Shown: in pieces, positions 47,604 to 60,113 of the stretch
Position numbering within the stretch: the stretch's first letter is position 1
Layout of the letters: every line of letters starts with the position of its first letter
Translations under genes and position numbers: made by a program
NCBI GenBank assembly: GCA_016648135.1
Contig: JADDOH010002070.1
Location: 186,001-250,000 of the forward strand
Direction: 5' to 3'
DNA length: 64,000 nucleotides
Source of the DNA: Agrypnia vestita
Taxonomy: Eukaryota > Arthropoda > Insecta > Trichoptera > Phryganeidae
The notes under the pieces: model-generated
Told to the model about the DNA's origin: nothing
Seen by the model: the letters and a program-made list of their open reading frames with translations, nothing else
The model's database searches: none

Positions 47604-48599
47604 CACCGAAACTTTTCATAACCAAATAAGTTTGTAAAACTAGACACTTCTCTGCTACGAAAATCGAAATGTGTTCACAAAGAAAATTAACGAACATCAT
47701 TTGCTATACATAATCTGCTTTAAAATAATAGAAAATATTAAAACTTGTCGATACACAAATCCGATGGTAGTTGCCAAATTTAATTTATAATAGGTTATAA
47801 CCTCAATCTGTCAAATTGATAACAAGCGAAATTAGAGGGGACCGGGTGTTTATAAAGTACCTACGAGACTGGAATATAAATAATCTTAAGGCCCGTTTAC
47901 ACAATACAGTAAGTATTTTCTTTTTTCGTTTGCAAATAACGGAGGCGCGTTTGAAAAATAATTAAAAATCTAAAAATTAAATTTTCTCATGATGGCATCT
48001 CTTAATATAAAATGGTGGTAGAAAAATAAAAATAATTCACAGAAATCCAGAAAAGCACTAGCATTGTAAACTAAACGAAGAAAGTATTACAAATCCGTTG
48101 AATTCTGATTATTTTAATAAAAATGTATCGCACTTTATTGTAATGGATAATGTCCTAACAATTGGGAGAATAAATAATGTTTTTGAAAAATGTCTATCCC
48201 TATTACCTTAATTTTGTCTAAAAATACAAGAAGTAAATATTGTATTTAATGAATACAACCCCATAAACTAAAAAGAAACTTAAAATTACTACCTCTACTA
48301 CTACAACATAGAAAATATTTTTTCCTATATATTTCTTACTTGCTGGTTTCTAAATATTTACAATGACACTAATTAAATACGAAGATAATAAAACAAAATA
48401 ACATTCTTAAATGTAACACCTGCGCTCACCCATAAATTTCCTATAATTAGATCATGAAACATTTTGATTAACTTGTTTTTGAGAGTCACTAACCAAGTGA
48501 AAATTAAATTTAAAAATCTCGAATGTATTCTGAAATAAGCCATTTTTAGTTGTTCTAACACTTTACATGCATTTGTAAGTTTACTTACAAATGTATCAA

Positions 48600-48790
48600 A
48601 TGAGCTAGCTATGAGATACCCTGTATTGTATTCAATAATGAAACACAATACAGGTGTCTCATAGTTAGTAGCAATAACTTTACAGGTGGATTCCTTGATA
48701 ATGAGTCGAAAATGTTAATAGTAATGGAGATATGCAATATGAAAGTTTGCATTTTTTTTTTATATTTCAGACTTATTTATTGAAAAAGTT
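48600..48790. repeat. Family X repeat end with hairpin
   Basis: CTATGAGATACCCTGTATTGT at about 48609 is inverted as ACAATACAGGTGTCTCATAG at 48645-48664. It is followed by GTAGCAATAACTTTACAGG and GAGTCGAAAATGTTAATA of family X. Confidence 0.6.
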
Positions 48791-50407
48791 AAACTATCAT
48801 TAGAATAACTATTTGTAATAACTTTACTATCTCACGGTGACAGGTTAGGATACTCACATCTTGCTTTACGCATTCCGTGTTTACAGCTCACTAGACGCTT
48901 TTTCAAAGTAACTCAGCCGTGCATGTGTCTGAGGGGGTTTTCCGAAGCGGGATTCTCCTACACCTTTGACCAGATTTTATGTTATTTTTAATTTATTAAA
49001 TATTTTCATTTTTGATATATACTTCCTAATATGTATGCCTTAAACATTTTGTTTGTCATGTACATATTATCATGAAATAAATTGAATTGAATTGAATAAT
49101 GTAGCTGCATTGGAGTGCCATGAAAGTGAAAAAAGGCAATTTTTTTGATTTTTTTTTAGGAAACCGATATGAATTATGGTATTGGTATCATTTTTACATG
49201 AAAGTACATACTTGTAAAAATGACAAATTTTTTTTATTAAAAAGATTCAACATTGGCGGAAAATTCTTGTGTTCTGTCGACTGCCGAAAAAAAAGGTCCT
49301 CCGCAGTGACCACTCTCATTTCATTTGTAATCGTCAGAATAAAAAAAAAAACAAAAAGATGATCAAAATTGACACTATAATTTAGTCTTCAACGAGTTTT
49401 TAAAAATATTAATTTCTGGCAAAATGGCAGGCGTTTGAATTTAAAATAGCATTTTTTAGGGAAAAATTTGGGTTTATTATGCTGATAAGTCACTTAAAAA
49501 AATCTTACGACAAAGACTAGATAATTGTGTATAGAATAACCACTAGAAATTTTAAATTGATCGGTTCAGTGGGTGCTGAGATACTTTGATCACCGATTTG
49601 TAAAACATAGCTTCGAGTAAAACGCGTTTGAAAATTGAGCAATGAATTAATCGCGAAATTTTTCAACTTACATAAAATCATCGATTCCAGGTTCATAGTA
49701 TAAGTCCTCCCACCTTGCTTAGAATTCCCATACCATCAAGCACTCTTCACAAACATAATAAAAATAGGTCTAACGTTTCTATTATGAAAGAACCCGACCG
49801 GCAGCTACCTGCTTGTGGCGCAGTGCATAATCAACAAAGGGATGCTACTATTATCAGCTATAACTTAAGTTATTTTTTTAATTTTTGCTGAATTTTTCAC
49901 CAGAAATTCTCAAGACAAGTTTTAAGAAAATGCAAAAACTGAAAAATCGATTTTTTCGATCTTTCTCAGCACACAGATATCGGTCAGTAACAATGTTGTT
50001 CTGATTATTTGTAACGTAAATTTGTGTGGATTTTTTTACTTATTTTGAGCATACATTATCATGTATGTACATGTATCAGGGTACAACTTTTATTGGCAGT
50101 GAATGTTATGTCTGAGTTGATGAATTATTGATCAAATTCAAGAATTAGCAACAAGACTAAATAACAATATTAGGTGTACCCAGAAGAAGAGGCATATTTT
50201 AAAATTAAGTAGAAATTTTTAAAAAAAAAAATATTTTTACAATGCTATGTTAAAATTTATTTTCCGTCAATAGATAGGATTGCAGTAATTCGATCTCCAA
50301 TGGCCATTTTAGGTGTTCCACGTTTGAAAAAAAATACTTCCGACAAAAAGACGTGCAATTAAGATGCCAAGCAAGGTACAACTGACTAACAATGTTTACA
50401 TATTATG

Positions 50408-50660
50408 AAACTAGCTGCAACCCGTCAAAAACGACGGAACATTGGTTCGCCTCTTTGCTAAGCCCTAGTACATATTTATTTATAGCATCCTTTTTGCGCT
50501 CAACGGAGAGGCAGCCTTAGCAACGTGTTCAAGTCCCATCTCTGGCCGTTTAATGCGTTTTTTTAGCCATAAATTCAAAAAAAAATTACGGACGTTACAT
50601 TACTTCTATGGAAATTTCAGATGGACAGACAACGAAATTATTATGTTTGATTGGGGAAAA
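50408..50660. repeat. Dispersed repeat (family Y)
   Basis: CTAGCTGCAACCCGTCAAAA start, TTTGCTAAGCCCTAGTA, CCATAAATTCAAAAAA and AACGAAATTATTATGTTTGA end. Confidence 0.6.
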
Positions 50661-52440
50661 TTAATGAAAACGAAATGTGCAATGAATATTTATTTTATAA
50701 ATATACAGTCGATACATATTACAGTCAGTACTACATACAGTGAACACGAAGAATAAAAAAAATAATTTTGGTAGTCATGTAAAGAATTTTTGTATACAAA
50801 CAAGTCATGTAGGTAATGACAACTGTTCCCCGCCTTCTTCTATTTTGTATGAAATTGGGCATTTAATTTTCTTATGGAATTTTGTATATTTTGTGCGTCA
50901 ATTTTTTTTACTAGTTATAAAGTCATTTAGATATAAAATAATGTAAGAAAAAACATTAATTTCTAGGGAGATGAATCACAAGGTTACATATACGTTGCTT
51001 AAGTCCCACTGAAGTAAAATGTATCAGAATACTAATATTGTATTCTGCACGCAAAATGGTGCACAGGATTATTTATTCCACGACTCAAAATCATAAAATA
51101 ATGAGTAAATTTAAGAATTTTAATTTCGAATATAAATACTTAAAGTAACTCTAACATATTACTTTCTTAAGAAGTAAGTAGTCTTGAAATTTCTATCATC
51201 CAGGCTGAATCCACATAAAAGTAATTAATTACTGGCAATTGCCATGTTCGTGCGGAACGACAAATGTACTATTCATCCGTATGTAATATGTATACCTTTC
51301 GTTGTCTAAAGAGTAAAAAAATTCACTTACGCAGCACTAATATTACTTATCGGATTCATTTACTAAAAAAGAATCTCATTTCCCACAGTATTATCTGACA
51401 GATATGCTAAACTGTATAAGTAAATAAATTATTGTAAAAAATTCTGTAAGACGGGATAATATAATTGAAGACAATAGAAAATTTTAAGATAGAAGACGAT
51501 ACCGGAACATATTTACATATAAAATTATCATGTTATTATATAGTTGGTAAAAATGTCATTTGGTTCATAAAGTAATATGTACTAGCAAATCATATTTGCC
51601 TGTAAAACAGCGCGGGCGATAAAATTCTTTTACACATAACACAACATTTTTAAAGCTTTGATTATATAACATTAAACCTAGATAAAACTACATACATACA
51701 ACTATATTGTAACTTTACTTTATGTCTGATTCCTTGTATATAATGGAAGCGAAAATACACAAATGAAAGAACCCAAATTGTTTTTGTACGAATGAGACAC
51801 TTTTAACAAAAAAAAACATTAACTTTTATAAAACAATCAATATTATTAATATTAATCTTGTTCCGTGATAAAAAGTACAAAATTTTTATTGACTTCTACA
51901 CATAAAAAAAATATATTTTTTATCAATCTTTGGTTAAAAAATTAAGTCACTAAATATTTGGAAAAAGAGCACAGCGCCAAAGAGGAACATCTGATAAAGA
52001 ATTTCGAGCAATCAAAATAAATTGGAATTTCTAGTGAACGATAGTGTAAAGCAATATAAATAAATTCATTTTATAAATATTAAGTACCACAACTACGTTC
52101 AATTCCTTAATGCTTATACTTAGATCACGCTTCAGCGTGCCTAGTCATATAATATATACTGGTTAATCTTTTTATTTCAATAAATAAATAAAGCAGTCTT
52201 AATAAAAATATTCTTAGTAATGAACTAATTAAAAAATAGGATGATTCATTCATATTAAAATTTGAGGTCGTTTAGAGTTTTCCATAACTTCAGACATCGC
52301 TAAACATAAAAGATGATGTAAAATAAATACAACTTTCAAACATAATTTAAAAATCAAAGTAAAAATAATGATGACTTGTACGAATGTAAAAATAATTTAA
52401 GAAATGTGCGTAAAATATTTTTAAAAACATTGGGTACATA

Positions 52441-52446
52441 TTTATT
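52441..52446 (-). terminator. Possible Ras64B-like polyadenylation signal
   Basis: AATAAA on the minus strand 240 bp past the stop. Other AATAAA matches occur further on, so the choice is uncertain. Confidence 0.3.
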
Positions 52447-52685
52447 AAACCGGGTCATGGAGGTAGCGTGACAACCCATGAATACGACAACACACATATT
52501 CAACACATGGGTGTTGAGTAAATATTATACGGACACCATATTATATTTGTTAAAACAAATTCATCCCACATTGCCAAGTATTATAGACAACGAGTGCGGA
52601 TCACCGCTGACAAAGAATTTTCCATGGATTAGCATAACAACAATAAATGTGCACAGTTCCCGTTGGACAGGCCGGCAGGCTCGCT

Positions 52686-52775
52686 TCAGAAGATGACACA
52701 CTTGGAGGAGAGGCGGCGCCTACGGCGGCTCTTCTCCAGCTCTGCTGGGGGCTGGTTCCTGATTATTCTCACCAC
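52686..52775 (-). CDS. Ras64B: Ras64B-like coding exon 4 (polybasic tail, CaaX)
   Basis: Starts after TTTTACCAG. Encodes [25 protein letters not shown] and CVIF, then TGA at 52688-52686. Confidence 0.95.
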   Translation of the reverse strand: MVRIIRNQPPAELEKSRRRRRLSSKCVIF

Positions 52776-55700
52776 CTGGTAAAACACATTACTTTTAAGT
52801 AAAAAAATTGATACCAATCCCATAATATGTCATTAATGAGAAATAAGCTATGGGAAGTTTTATTAAGACTGCGCCAAGCAAAATAAGCCAAAATGGCAAT
52901 CACGGTTAAGTTGATATAATGGAGAATATGTATATAATAAGCATACAAAATATACATTTAATATCACAGAGAACGTGTTTACAATTAGTTCATGGCAAAA
53001 ATTAAAAATTATTTAATAACACTCTGTAAAGATGGGTAAAAACCTAAAAACGACGTGCTGGCGTAAAGTTGATTTTTGATAATTAACTGGAATTTTTTTT
53101 CTCAAATATCATTTCCTAAAAATCCCACTTGTATAAACTACAATTCGTCCAGCTTACATTTTTGAAATATTGCCTGGTAATTTAAACATATATTTTTTAA
53201 AAAGCAACTAAAATCGTCCATAAATTTTTACTATGGAAACAGATTACAAATATAAACGCTTACGATTGCAAAAGAATTTCAGTCGGCTCGAAGCCAACAG
53301 TGAGCGAGGTCACGTTTTCCGACGTATGTACACTGCGCACATCGAAAACAAGATAAGTGTATTTTTTTGTAAACATCCGAGTTTTAGATATTATTGCTAA
53401 CTTTTACTTGTTTATTTTTTTAATGTTCTAGGATGGCAATGTCAATGTAAATAAAAAAACATGATTGTTATTTCCAGGTACAAGGACAACTACACATCAC
53501 ACAAGGAAAAAAAAGTTTCCGAAAATTTAAGCAATCAAGTATACCTCATGAAATGCGGCGTCGACGTTCAGAGGAGGATCTTTGGCGCTGGTTTCGATGT
53601 ACGGGATGGCGAGTTTGTGTGCCAACTCCCTCCCTGCTTCCTCCGACACCTTGCGGAGGTGAACGAGGTCCACTTTGTTTGCCACCAGCAGCATCGGATA
53701 TACGTCCCTGCAATGAGGAGTTAAGTATGTGTCAAATGGAAATCTTAAGGAATGCATTTTTAAATAATGAAACAGTGGGTGCAGAGCGCCATAAATAACA
53801 CATCAGTCATGTTCTTAAAATAATGTAAATATTGAAAAAGCGAGAAATTTTTTGCTAAATGAATTGGTTTGTGTTTGTATTATATCTAATTTGTGTTTCA
53901 ATCCCGCTGCCCCCGGATCTAATTTCTGGACCTTGCGTCTTACAATATTGTATGTACGATTGAGCAACACGGTACTTACATTTTAGAATCACAAATAAAT
54001 TACAAAAATCAGAATCTATGTATCAACTATACACATCTATATTATTTTCTACATAACTTTACATAATTTTAGAAATACGGCACTCCTGATTTCACTGGAG
54101 ATTATGTAAAATATGTCATAAGGGAGCGTTCATAAACCACATGGCCTGAGAAAGAGGGGGGAGGGAAAGGCAGAATGCTATGCTGGGCTACGTGAGGGTA
54201 GGAGGGGGGTAAGAGTCAAGCTATGTAATTCTTAATTTTTTTGCAAAATTTAAACAACAGAATATGCGACAGCATATGGATATTTATTTTCATAGTTTGA
54301 TTAATACTTTTGTATTTTAGGTACTCTTATGTAGTCACACATGTGGCTTGTAGAGCTCGCCGACGTGTCGTGCCGGCCCAGTCTTAATGTATTAAAAACA
54401 TTAGGCACCTAGATTTCATTTTGATAAGAGAAAACAGCACAAAATGACTTCTTAAATTAATAGAAAAAACTACCTTCCACTCGAGCGGAGGTCATGGAAA
54501 AAGCCATGTCAGGGCTACATGGAGGGAGGGAGGGGTTCAAAAGAGTTCAAAATGGAACCACGTGGTTTATGAACGCTGCCTAAATAAAAATTTGTTCTTG
54601 TGTATCTTTCGACGGGTCAAAAAAGTTGTCCGTACCTGTCTTTGACGCGTAATATCTGCGTATGGAAGTTTCCTATGTTCTCATAACTCTGTTTATCTGT
54701 AACGGAATATACGAGAAGGAAGCCATCTCCCTTCCTCATGTACTGTTCTCTCATGGCACTGAATTCCTCCTGACCGGCAGTATCCAATACTGAAAAGACA
54801 ATAACACATTAGGCATAACAATATACTATTTGATGCATGTGGCACTAAACACCAGCAGAAAAATATATTAAAGTAGTTCCTAAGGGCCGGTTGTTTCAAG
54901 TTGGATTAAAGTAAGCGTTCTTTTAAAGCATAGATTTTTACGTTCTCCACCAATCAGAAGATCCGTTTTCGTAAAAATCTATGCTTTGATCGACCGCTTA
55001 CTTTGATCGAACTTGAAACAACCGGGCCTAAGCAGACTTAAGAACATTCTCCCGACTCACAATAAAAAAACAACTACGCAAACACTACTTGACTGTGCTG
55101 ATGTGTGCTATCTGGTTGTCATGCAATAACAGCATCGCAACAAACTGGAACACCTTCAAATTTAAGTTAAGTTTTTATTTTATGAAGGTTAGGCTATTGT
55201 TTGGAAGGGGAGTCACCATCCACTATGACATTAGCTGATGTCTACTTCGGTGATTGATGTAATGATTGTTTATCCAAAGTTGTTTGTGTTGTTTTTTAAA
55301 TTTACCGAAAGTATCTAAACAAGTCACATAGCAGGTGGAACGAATATCGACTTTTTGGGCAAATATCAAAATAATTTTTGAAAAAACAGAATGAATATAA
55401 AAAAGAAGAATATCAATTAACATGTCATTTGTATAACTCTTTTAGTGTCAGACGGAACTTTCAGTTTCGGCAAAAAACGGATTTCGGCAGCCGAAAATAT
55501 GGCAGAAAATGAATTCGGGAGGTTTTGTGCTGCAATCTGACATTCGGTACACTGAGCTGCGAGCGACAAAGTGTAATTTTGCCGTGTCCATGCTTATAGT
55601 AATGCCAGTACTTGTTTTACAGGACAGCAGTATATTTTGTTTCGTGATACGATTTTTGATCCACTTCAAAATTGGGATTACTGGGGTATTTTTTATTCTA

Positions 55701-57483
55701 GGTTATTCCACTGTCAACTCGATACAGAGACGAGGTGAAGAACGAGTTTTGAGTGAGTGTAAGACATGTCATTGACATGAAAAATGATTGCTCGCAAAAC
55801 TATTGTCTGCCCAACATAAACTGGCATGCGGCGAGTTTGGAACTCGCCACACTTATGTACTGAAATTGAAAATTATCATTGACTATTTATTCATATTTTT
55901 CAGCTATAATTTACATTGCTGTAATCATGCTATACCTAAACTGCTAACAGGATATATCAAAAATTGGAAAAAAGTCGATTGCTTTCTGATAGAATATCAC
56001 AAATTGTTACATTTTTAAGCGTTAATGTTATAGAAATTTCAATAATTTATTGTGGCATATATTGCTGCATTGTCCATTTTCAAGACTATCCTATTTAAAT
56101 GGATTAATATGTTTAAAAAGTGTTCTAGATAATGTGTAATAAGGACAGTAATATGTTGTCATTACATAATAAGATTTAGCAATACATCTCGACGTGCCCT
56201 ATGTAAAGTACTTTATCTGCAAATCTGCTACGGTATGAGACAGCTTAGGCTAGGCGTGAATTACGAATTTTTCGCCGCACGTCGAAAAAACCTGCGACAT
56301 TTTGACGTGCGGTAAAATTTTTTAAAAACAGCAGGCACGCGCACTACGGCACGATGCCGCATAAAAGTGATCAATTTCAAAATGGATTTAGTAAAAGTAG
56401 CTTGTATTCCCACTCTCATAATTAGAGCTTGCAATAAAGGAATCGGTTTTGGATACACTCAATTCATTTCACCGTATCTTCTTAACAAATTTTGACAAAC
56501 TTCTCTCCATAATCTCTGTTTAATGTTTCTATCACAATATTCTTTTGAAGTAATATCATATAACGGTGGTCTTCTCTCAACTTCCATAATTAGCATTTCA
56601 ATATAAAAATCTTCATCCAGATCATCAGAATTATTGCTTGTAGTCATTGTATTCATATAAAATATTAAATGGTAGCAGTGAAACGCCGCATAGTGAGCAG
56701 TCAAGGCTTTCCCAATATGCTACAAATAGATGATGACCGCCGCGCCGCAATGAGTTGTAACTTGCTACAGACTTTTCGCCACTGCGGTATTTTACTGCAA
56801 AGTGTGCGCAATACAATTCAAAACCCTTTGTTACAACACTACGGTGCGACTTTATGCCGCAGCATTTTTTCGCTGTGCGGCGAAAAATTCGCAGTGGGCG
56901 CCTAGCCTTAGAAGATTTTTTCATTGTATTTTTTTTATTAATTAATCTTTTTATCTGAAATTCTAAACCACACATTAATTTGAAAGCTTTAGAATATACA
57001 ATATATATATAAGCTTTAGAATATAGTTGAGAATTTCAGATAAAAAGGTTAAAAAATAAAAAATATCTAAGCTTTCTCCTGCAAAGTAACAAATTTGCAA
57101 GATAGAGTACTTTACATAGGGCACACCAATATGATTATCATGAGAAATGTAAAGTAGTTCATGTTGTCACTGTTCAATATGTTTATTTTGAGATTGAATG
57201 AGTAAACTATATAGTTTCCTGGTGCAATCACGACATACTGCGTGTAAATAGGTATACATAAGAGATAAGCTCAGTTAATTGCACGCTCACCATCTAAAAC
57301 ACACCACTGGCCATCGACCTCTGTGTGTTGTATGTAGCTGTCTTCAATAGTAGGATCGTAGTCGGTGACAAACAATTTCTGGAAGAACTGTATCGTTATA
57401 GCGCTTTTGCCAACGCCTCCATCGCCCACGACGACCAGCTTCACTTTAGGAAGGTTGTCATTTGGTGGTCCCGGACGAGTCAT
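52686..57483 (-). CDS. Ras64B: M-Ras/Ras64B-type small GTPase (Ras-like protein 2), 4 coding exons
   Basis: Ras-family GTP-binding switch at the plasma membrane, of the M-Ras/R-Ras group (fly Ras64B). Exons 57483-57291, 54789-54636, 53707-53545 and 52775-52686 join in phase with GT/AG borders into 199 codons. Motifs in order: P-loop GDGGVGKS at 20-27, switch [10 protein letters not shown] at 42-50, [15 protein letters not shown] starting at 67, NKVD at 126-129, ETSAK at 154-158, a polybasic run RRRRR near 187-191, and the C-terminal CaaX box CVIF. The CaaX cysteine predicts prenylation; Phe at the last position allows farnesyl or geranylgeranyl transfer. All catalytic residues are present, including the switch II Gln. 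The start codon gives the typical short N-terminal extension [20 protein letters not shown]. The gene lies upstream of WDR24 on the same strand, about 5 kb away. The symbol is by homology to fly. Confidence 0.95.
53545..53707 (-). CDS. Ras64B: Ras64B-like coding exon 3 (NKVD, ETSAK)
   Basis: Starts after ATTGCAG. Encodes [19 protein letters not shown] and [20 protein letters not shown], ending HE in phase 0. The donor is GAG|GTATAC. Confidence 0.95.
54636..54789 (-). CDS. Ras64B: Ras64B-like coding exon 2 (switch II)
   Basis: Starts after CTTTTCAG. Encodes [20 protein letters not shown] and [19 protein letters not shown], ending VKDR across the junction. The donor is CAG|GTACGG. Confidence 0.95.
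54884..55028. mobile_element. Foldback MITE with TAA duplications, Ras intron 1, copy 1
   Basis: GGGCCGGTTGTTTCAAGTTG at one end is inverted at the other (CAACTTGAAACAACCGGGCC-like). Both arms carry CATAGATTTTTACG. The loop is TTCTCCACCAATCAGAAGA. TAA flanks both sides (54881-54883, 55029-55031). Confidence 0.85.
56248..56907. mobile_element. PIF/Harbinger-type element with TTA duplications, Ras intron 1
   Basis: Terminal inverted repeats GGCTAGGCG...CGCCTAGCC with subterminal AATTTTTCGCCGCAC on both sides, flanked by TTA (56245-56247, 56908-56910). A 3-bp TTA/TAA duplication is the Harbinger signature. At 660 bp with only a MADF frame it lacks a transposase and must be non-autonomous. Confidence 0.88.
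56459..56656 (-). pseudogene. MADF (Myb/SANT-like) domain reading frame in the Harbinger element
   Basis: From [20 protein letters not shown] through [38 protein letters not shown] to GEMN. The acidic start, I..V..RPxLYD, the K.Y.D...K...W and a final leucine fit the MADF fold. Harbinger elements often encode such a DNA-binding partner protein beside the transposase. Only the first ~65 codons remain. Confidence 0.65.
57291..57483 (-). CDS. Ras64B: Ras64B-like coding exon 1 (start, P-loop, switch I)
   Basis: Encodes residues 1-64 from [12 protein letters not shown] to WCVLD, with the P-loop and switch I. The donor is GATG|GTGAGC, phase 1. Confidence 0.95.
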
Positions 57484-57564
57484 CTTGTCAATCTCTTGTG
57501 CCTTCTATTCTATGAAACCACGCCTGGTCGTCCTGTTCCGAATTCTGGAGTGGTAGCTTATTAT
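57484..57564 (-). other. Ras64B-like 5' UTR part of first coding exon
   Basis: Upstream of the ATG there is an acceptor-like TTATTGTTTTCAG ending at 57565, so the coding exon probably begins at 57564. This implies at least one upstream non-coding exon. Confidence 0.55.
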
Positions 57565-57784
57565 CTGAAAACAATAATTTCCATGTTTACCCGATGCAGA
57601 CAGCAGATATACAATAATTAAATGTTTTTCTAATTTATCGCTTTAGGTTGGTATTGAAGTGACGGACGGCGCGTTGACAGCTAAACAACCCTAATGGGTT
57701 TTAAGTGTTACAGCGATGAAAAAGTGCAGTGTTGAGACATTTCAAAGTAGAAAAAAAACAATTTAACTCCAAATGTGTACATAC

Positions 57785-57890
57785 CTCATTGTTCGGTGCT
57801 TTTCCGTAACGATTTCCCGAAGGATTTGTGCATCTACCTTAACGAAAAGCCCACTCCCGTGCACCACCGACCTGAAGTGAGTACCTTAAA
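57785..57890 (-). other. Candidate non-coding 5' exon of the Ras64B-like gene
   Basis: A GC-richer stretch on the minus strand ends at a strong donor, AATGAG|GTATGT (exon edge 57785), about 220 bp upstream of the coding exon's acceptor. No transcript evidence is available and the upstream end is a guess. Confidence 0.3.
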
Positions 57891-58411
57891 CAGATAAATA
57901 TGTTGTCAGTTTATCCAACTTACAATACCGATTTATGTCGATGTTCTCAGTAAGTACCTTTTACAAAGCCTATATATAAAAAGTTTAATTAATTATACCT
58001 ACTATAAAAATATGTACATATACCTATCTTACAAAGAGACTTGCTGATTCAAATCAGTTTTTTTTATATAACTCTTATTAGAAGTCTCAAGCACAACAAA
58101 TATTAATTATGTTCTTGCAGGCTGTAGGTACATGCAAATAATAATATAGAGCAATTGGGTACTTTTGGAATTTTTAAAACATTTATTAAACACTGTTATG
58201 TGTTATGAGATGCACAAAATTAAAAACAGAAATCCGGTTCCGTACAAGGAATATATATCACATTAATATTCCGGAGGCGTGCACGCATAGAACCAAAAAA
58301 GCTGTGCGTAACTAGTTTCTCCGAAATGATATATTTTGCATACGTACGTAAGTTTATGCACAAATGATTCGTAGTTTGCATTTTAATGAGTTAATTAGAA
58401 CAATCTAGCCA

Positions 58412-59176
58412 CAGTGGTTCCCAAAATTGACAGGACCGCAACCAAAAAAATTTTTAATTTTCGGGACCCATCTCCTGCCTCACATTTTCCCAATTCATAT
58501 TGTAATTATACGAAAGACTGTTCAATTAAGAAAAAAAGCAAAACCTCCAAATATAATCGAAATTTTTAATTAAGAAAAATGTTAATATGTGATATTATGG
58601 GAAGGATGAATTTGTTGCCTTTTTTTGTCATAACAGCATTAGCGTTGACTTCAATTTTAGTCACTTTTAATCGCAATGAATTCGATACGTCCAATTTATT
58701 TCTGTATTTAGTCTTAATAGAAACCATGGCAGAAAATTCCACTTAACATGAGGTAGTGAAGAGGAGGAGGACTTTCGTCGCTTCGTCAAACAAGCAGGGA
58801 TAAGTATCAGCAACTGAAAGCCAGAATTTTGCTAATTGCTTGCGATTAAAAGTATTTTTTAGTGACGTATCTTTTGATAAATTAATAAGCTCTTCACTTG
58901 CTTTTGTTGACATTTCAGTAGATATGTTGTCTTGAAATGGATTTTAAATCCAGTTTATCCCGTTGAACTTTTTTATCTCTTCTTCGTATCTTTCTTCGCG
59001 TTAAAGTTATTTTTCAAATCTGTTAAATGAGTGAAAATTACAGACACTACATTGATATCTGGATGCACTTCGTTATCTATAATAAACACGACAGAACCCG
59101 GACGAGACGTGTTGCGCGGTGTTGTGACTGCGACCCACCTAATATCCGCTCGCGACCCATAGTTTGGGAAACACTG
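58412..59176. mobile_element. hAT-type element, ~765 bp, decayed
   Basis: CAGTGGTTCCCAAAATTGAC at one end and TTTGGGAAACACTG at the other, with GACCCA blocks (GGGACCCATC, GCGACCCATAG) inside both. ATCTAGCC and ATCTAGCG flank it (7 of 8 match). No complete frame. Confidence 0.75.
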
Positions 59177-59711
59177 ATCTAGCGGAAGAATAAAAAAATT
59201 AATTAAAATTCTGTCCCAAACGTGTACGAAATAAACGCAACACTATTTCACTCGGGTCATGCAGTGACGTAATGTACAATGTTTTCAACAACACATCGGA
59301 TTATGATTCCGGGATCCCAAACGTTTTTCTGGTCCCGCAATTTAATTGAAAAACCTTAATCCCAGGATTTTCGGGATCGATACAAAAAAATAATTTTAAA
59401 AGAGAATAGCGGCCCGTACATAATTATCTAATTTGCTGGCGCACTATGTGTTGGTCTGGCCATAGGTACTCTGTTTCACTCGCACAAAGGCATGAGTGAA
59501 ATAAAGTCCGCTTCTGCAGGTACTTAGTAATTTTCCTATGTAATATTACCATTAAACACGTACCTAGTTATTATTAATAAATATAGTTGGTTTAATATTT
59601 TTCTTTTTATATGGTTTTTACGAAATATTTTTTATTTGATTTAATTATAAAATGGATTATGGGCAGATGTACATCCGTTGAATTGCAATTCGAGGTCCCT
59701 ATCTTGAAAAA

Positions 59712-59925
59712 ATGTACAATGAGGCTAGACCCACCGCTTACCTAGGACCGTTTTATAAGCAAAAGGCAATCCCTTATCGTCCTTATTGGTCCTACTCATT
59801 CGCCACCAGGTTGGCATTTTTTATTGCGAAAGGCAAGCGTGCAACCCAGCGTTGCAAAGCAGAGCTGGGCCGCACGGCTGCCATCCAAATTTTTTCCTTC
59901 GTTTTCCCGTCAGTTCAATTTTTAT
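59712..59925. repeat. Dispersed repeat, copy 2 (see 25205)
   Basis: GACCCACCGCTTACC, TTTTATAAGCAAAAGG, TATTGGTCCTAC, the TTGGCATTTTTTA block and GGCTGCCATCCAAATTTT. Confidence 0.65.
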
Positions 59926-59973
59926 TTAATACATAAACCACCCAGGTATTTAATTAAGTACACTAAGTATTAA

Positions 59974-60113
59974 GGTTGTTTCAAGTTGGATTAAAGTAAG
60001 CGTTCAATTAAAGCATAGATTTTTACGAAAACGGATCGTCTGATTGGTGGAGAACGTAAAAATCTATGCTTTAAAAGAACGCTTACTTTAATCCAACTTG
60101 AAACAACTGGCCC
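59974..60113. mobile_element. Foldback MITE, copy 2 (opposite orientation)
   Basis: GTTGTTTCAAGTTGGATTAA through its inverse TTAATCCAACTTGAAACAAC, flanked by TAA. The loop reads CGTCTGATTGGTGGAGAAC, the reverse complement of copy 1's loop. Confidence 0.85.

Larger units (their letters stand above)
47604..52440. other. Intergenic region between WDR24 and the Ras gene
   Basis: AT-rich, no conserved frame on either strand. It must hold the WDR24 promoter and 5' UTR just above 47604, but no clear core element is recognisable. It includes family X (48650) and family Y (50408) repeats. Confidence 0.5.

Noticed and set aside
48373..48648. 91-codon frame as a gene between WDR24 and Ras
   Set aside because: AT-rich hydrophobic reading without domain or splice evidence; overlaps a repeat hairpin.
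56261..56458. Minus-strand frame below the MADF frame as a transposase part
   Set aside because: Translation ([15 protein letters not shown]...) shows no DDE or helix-turn-helix motif and lies in the element's terminal repeat.
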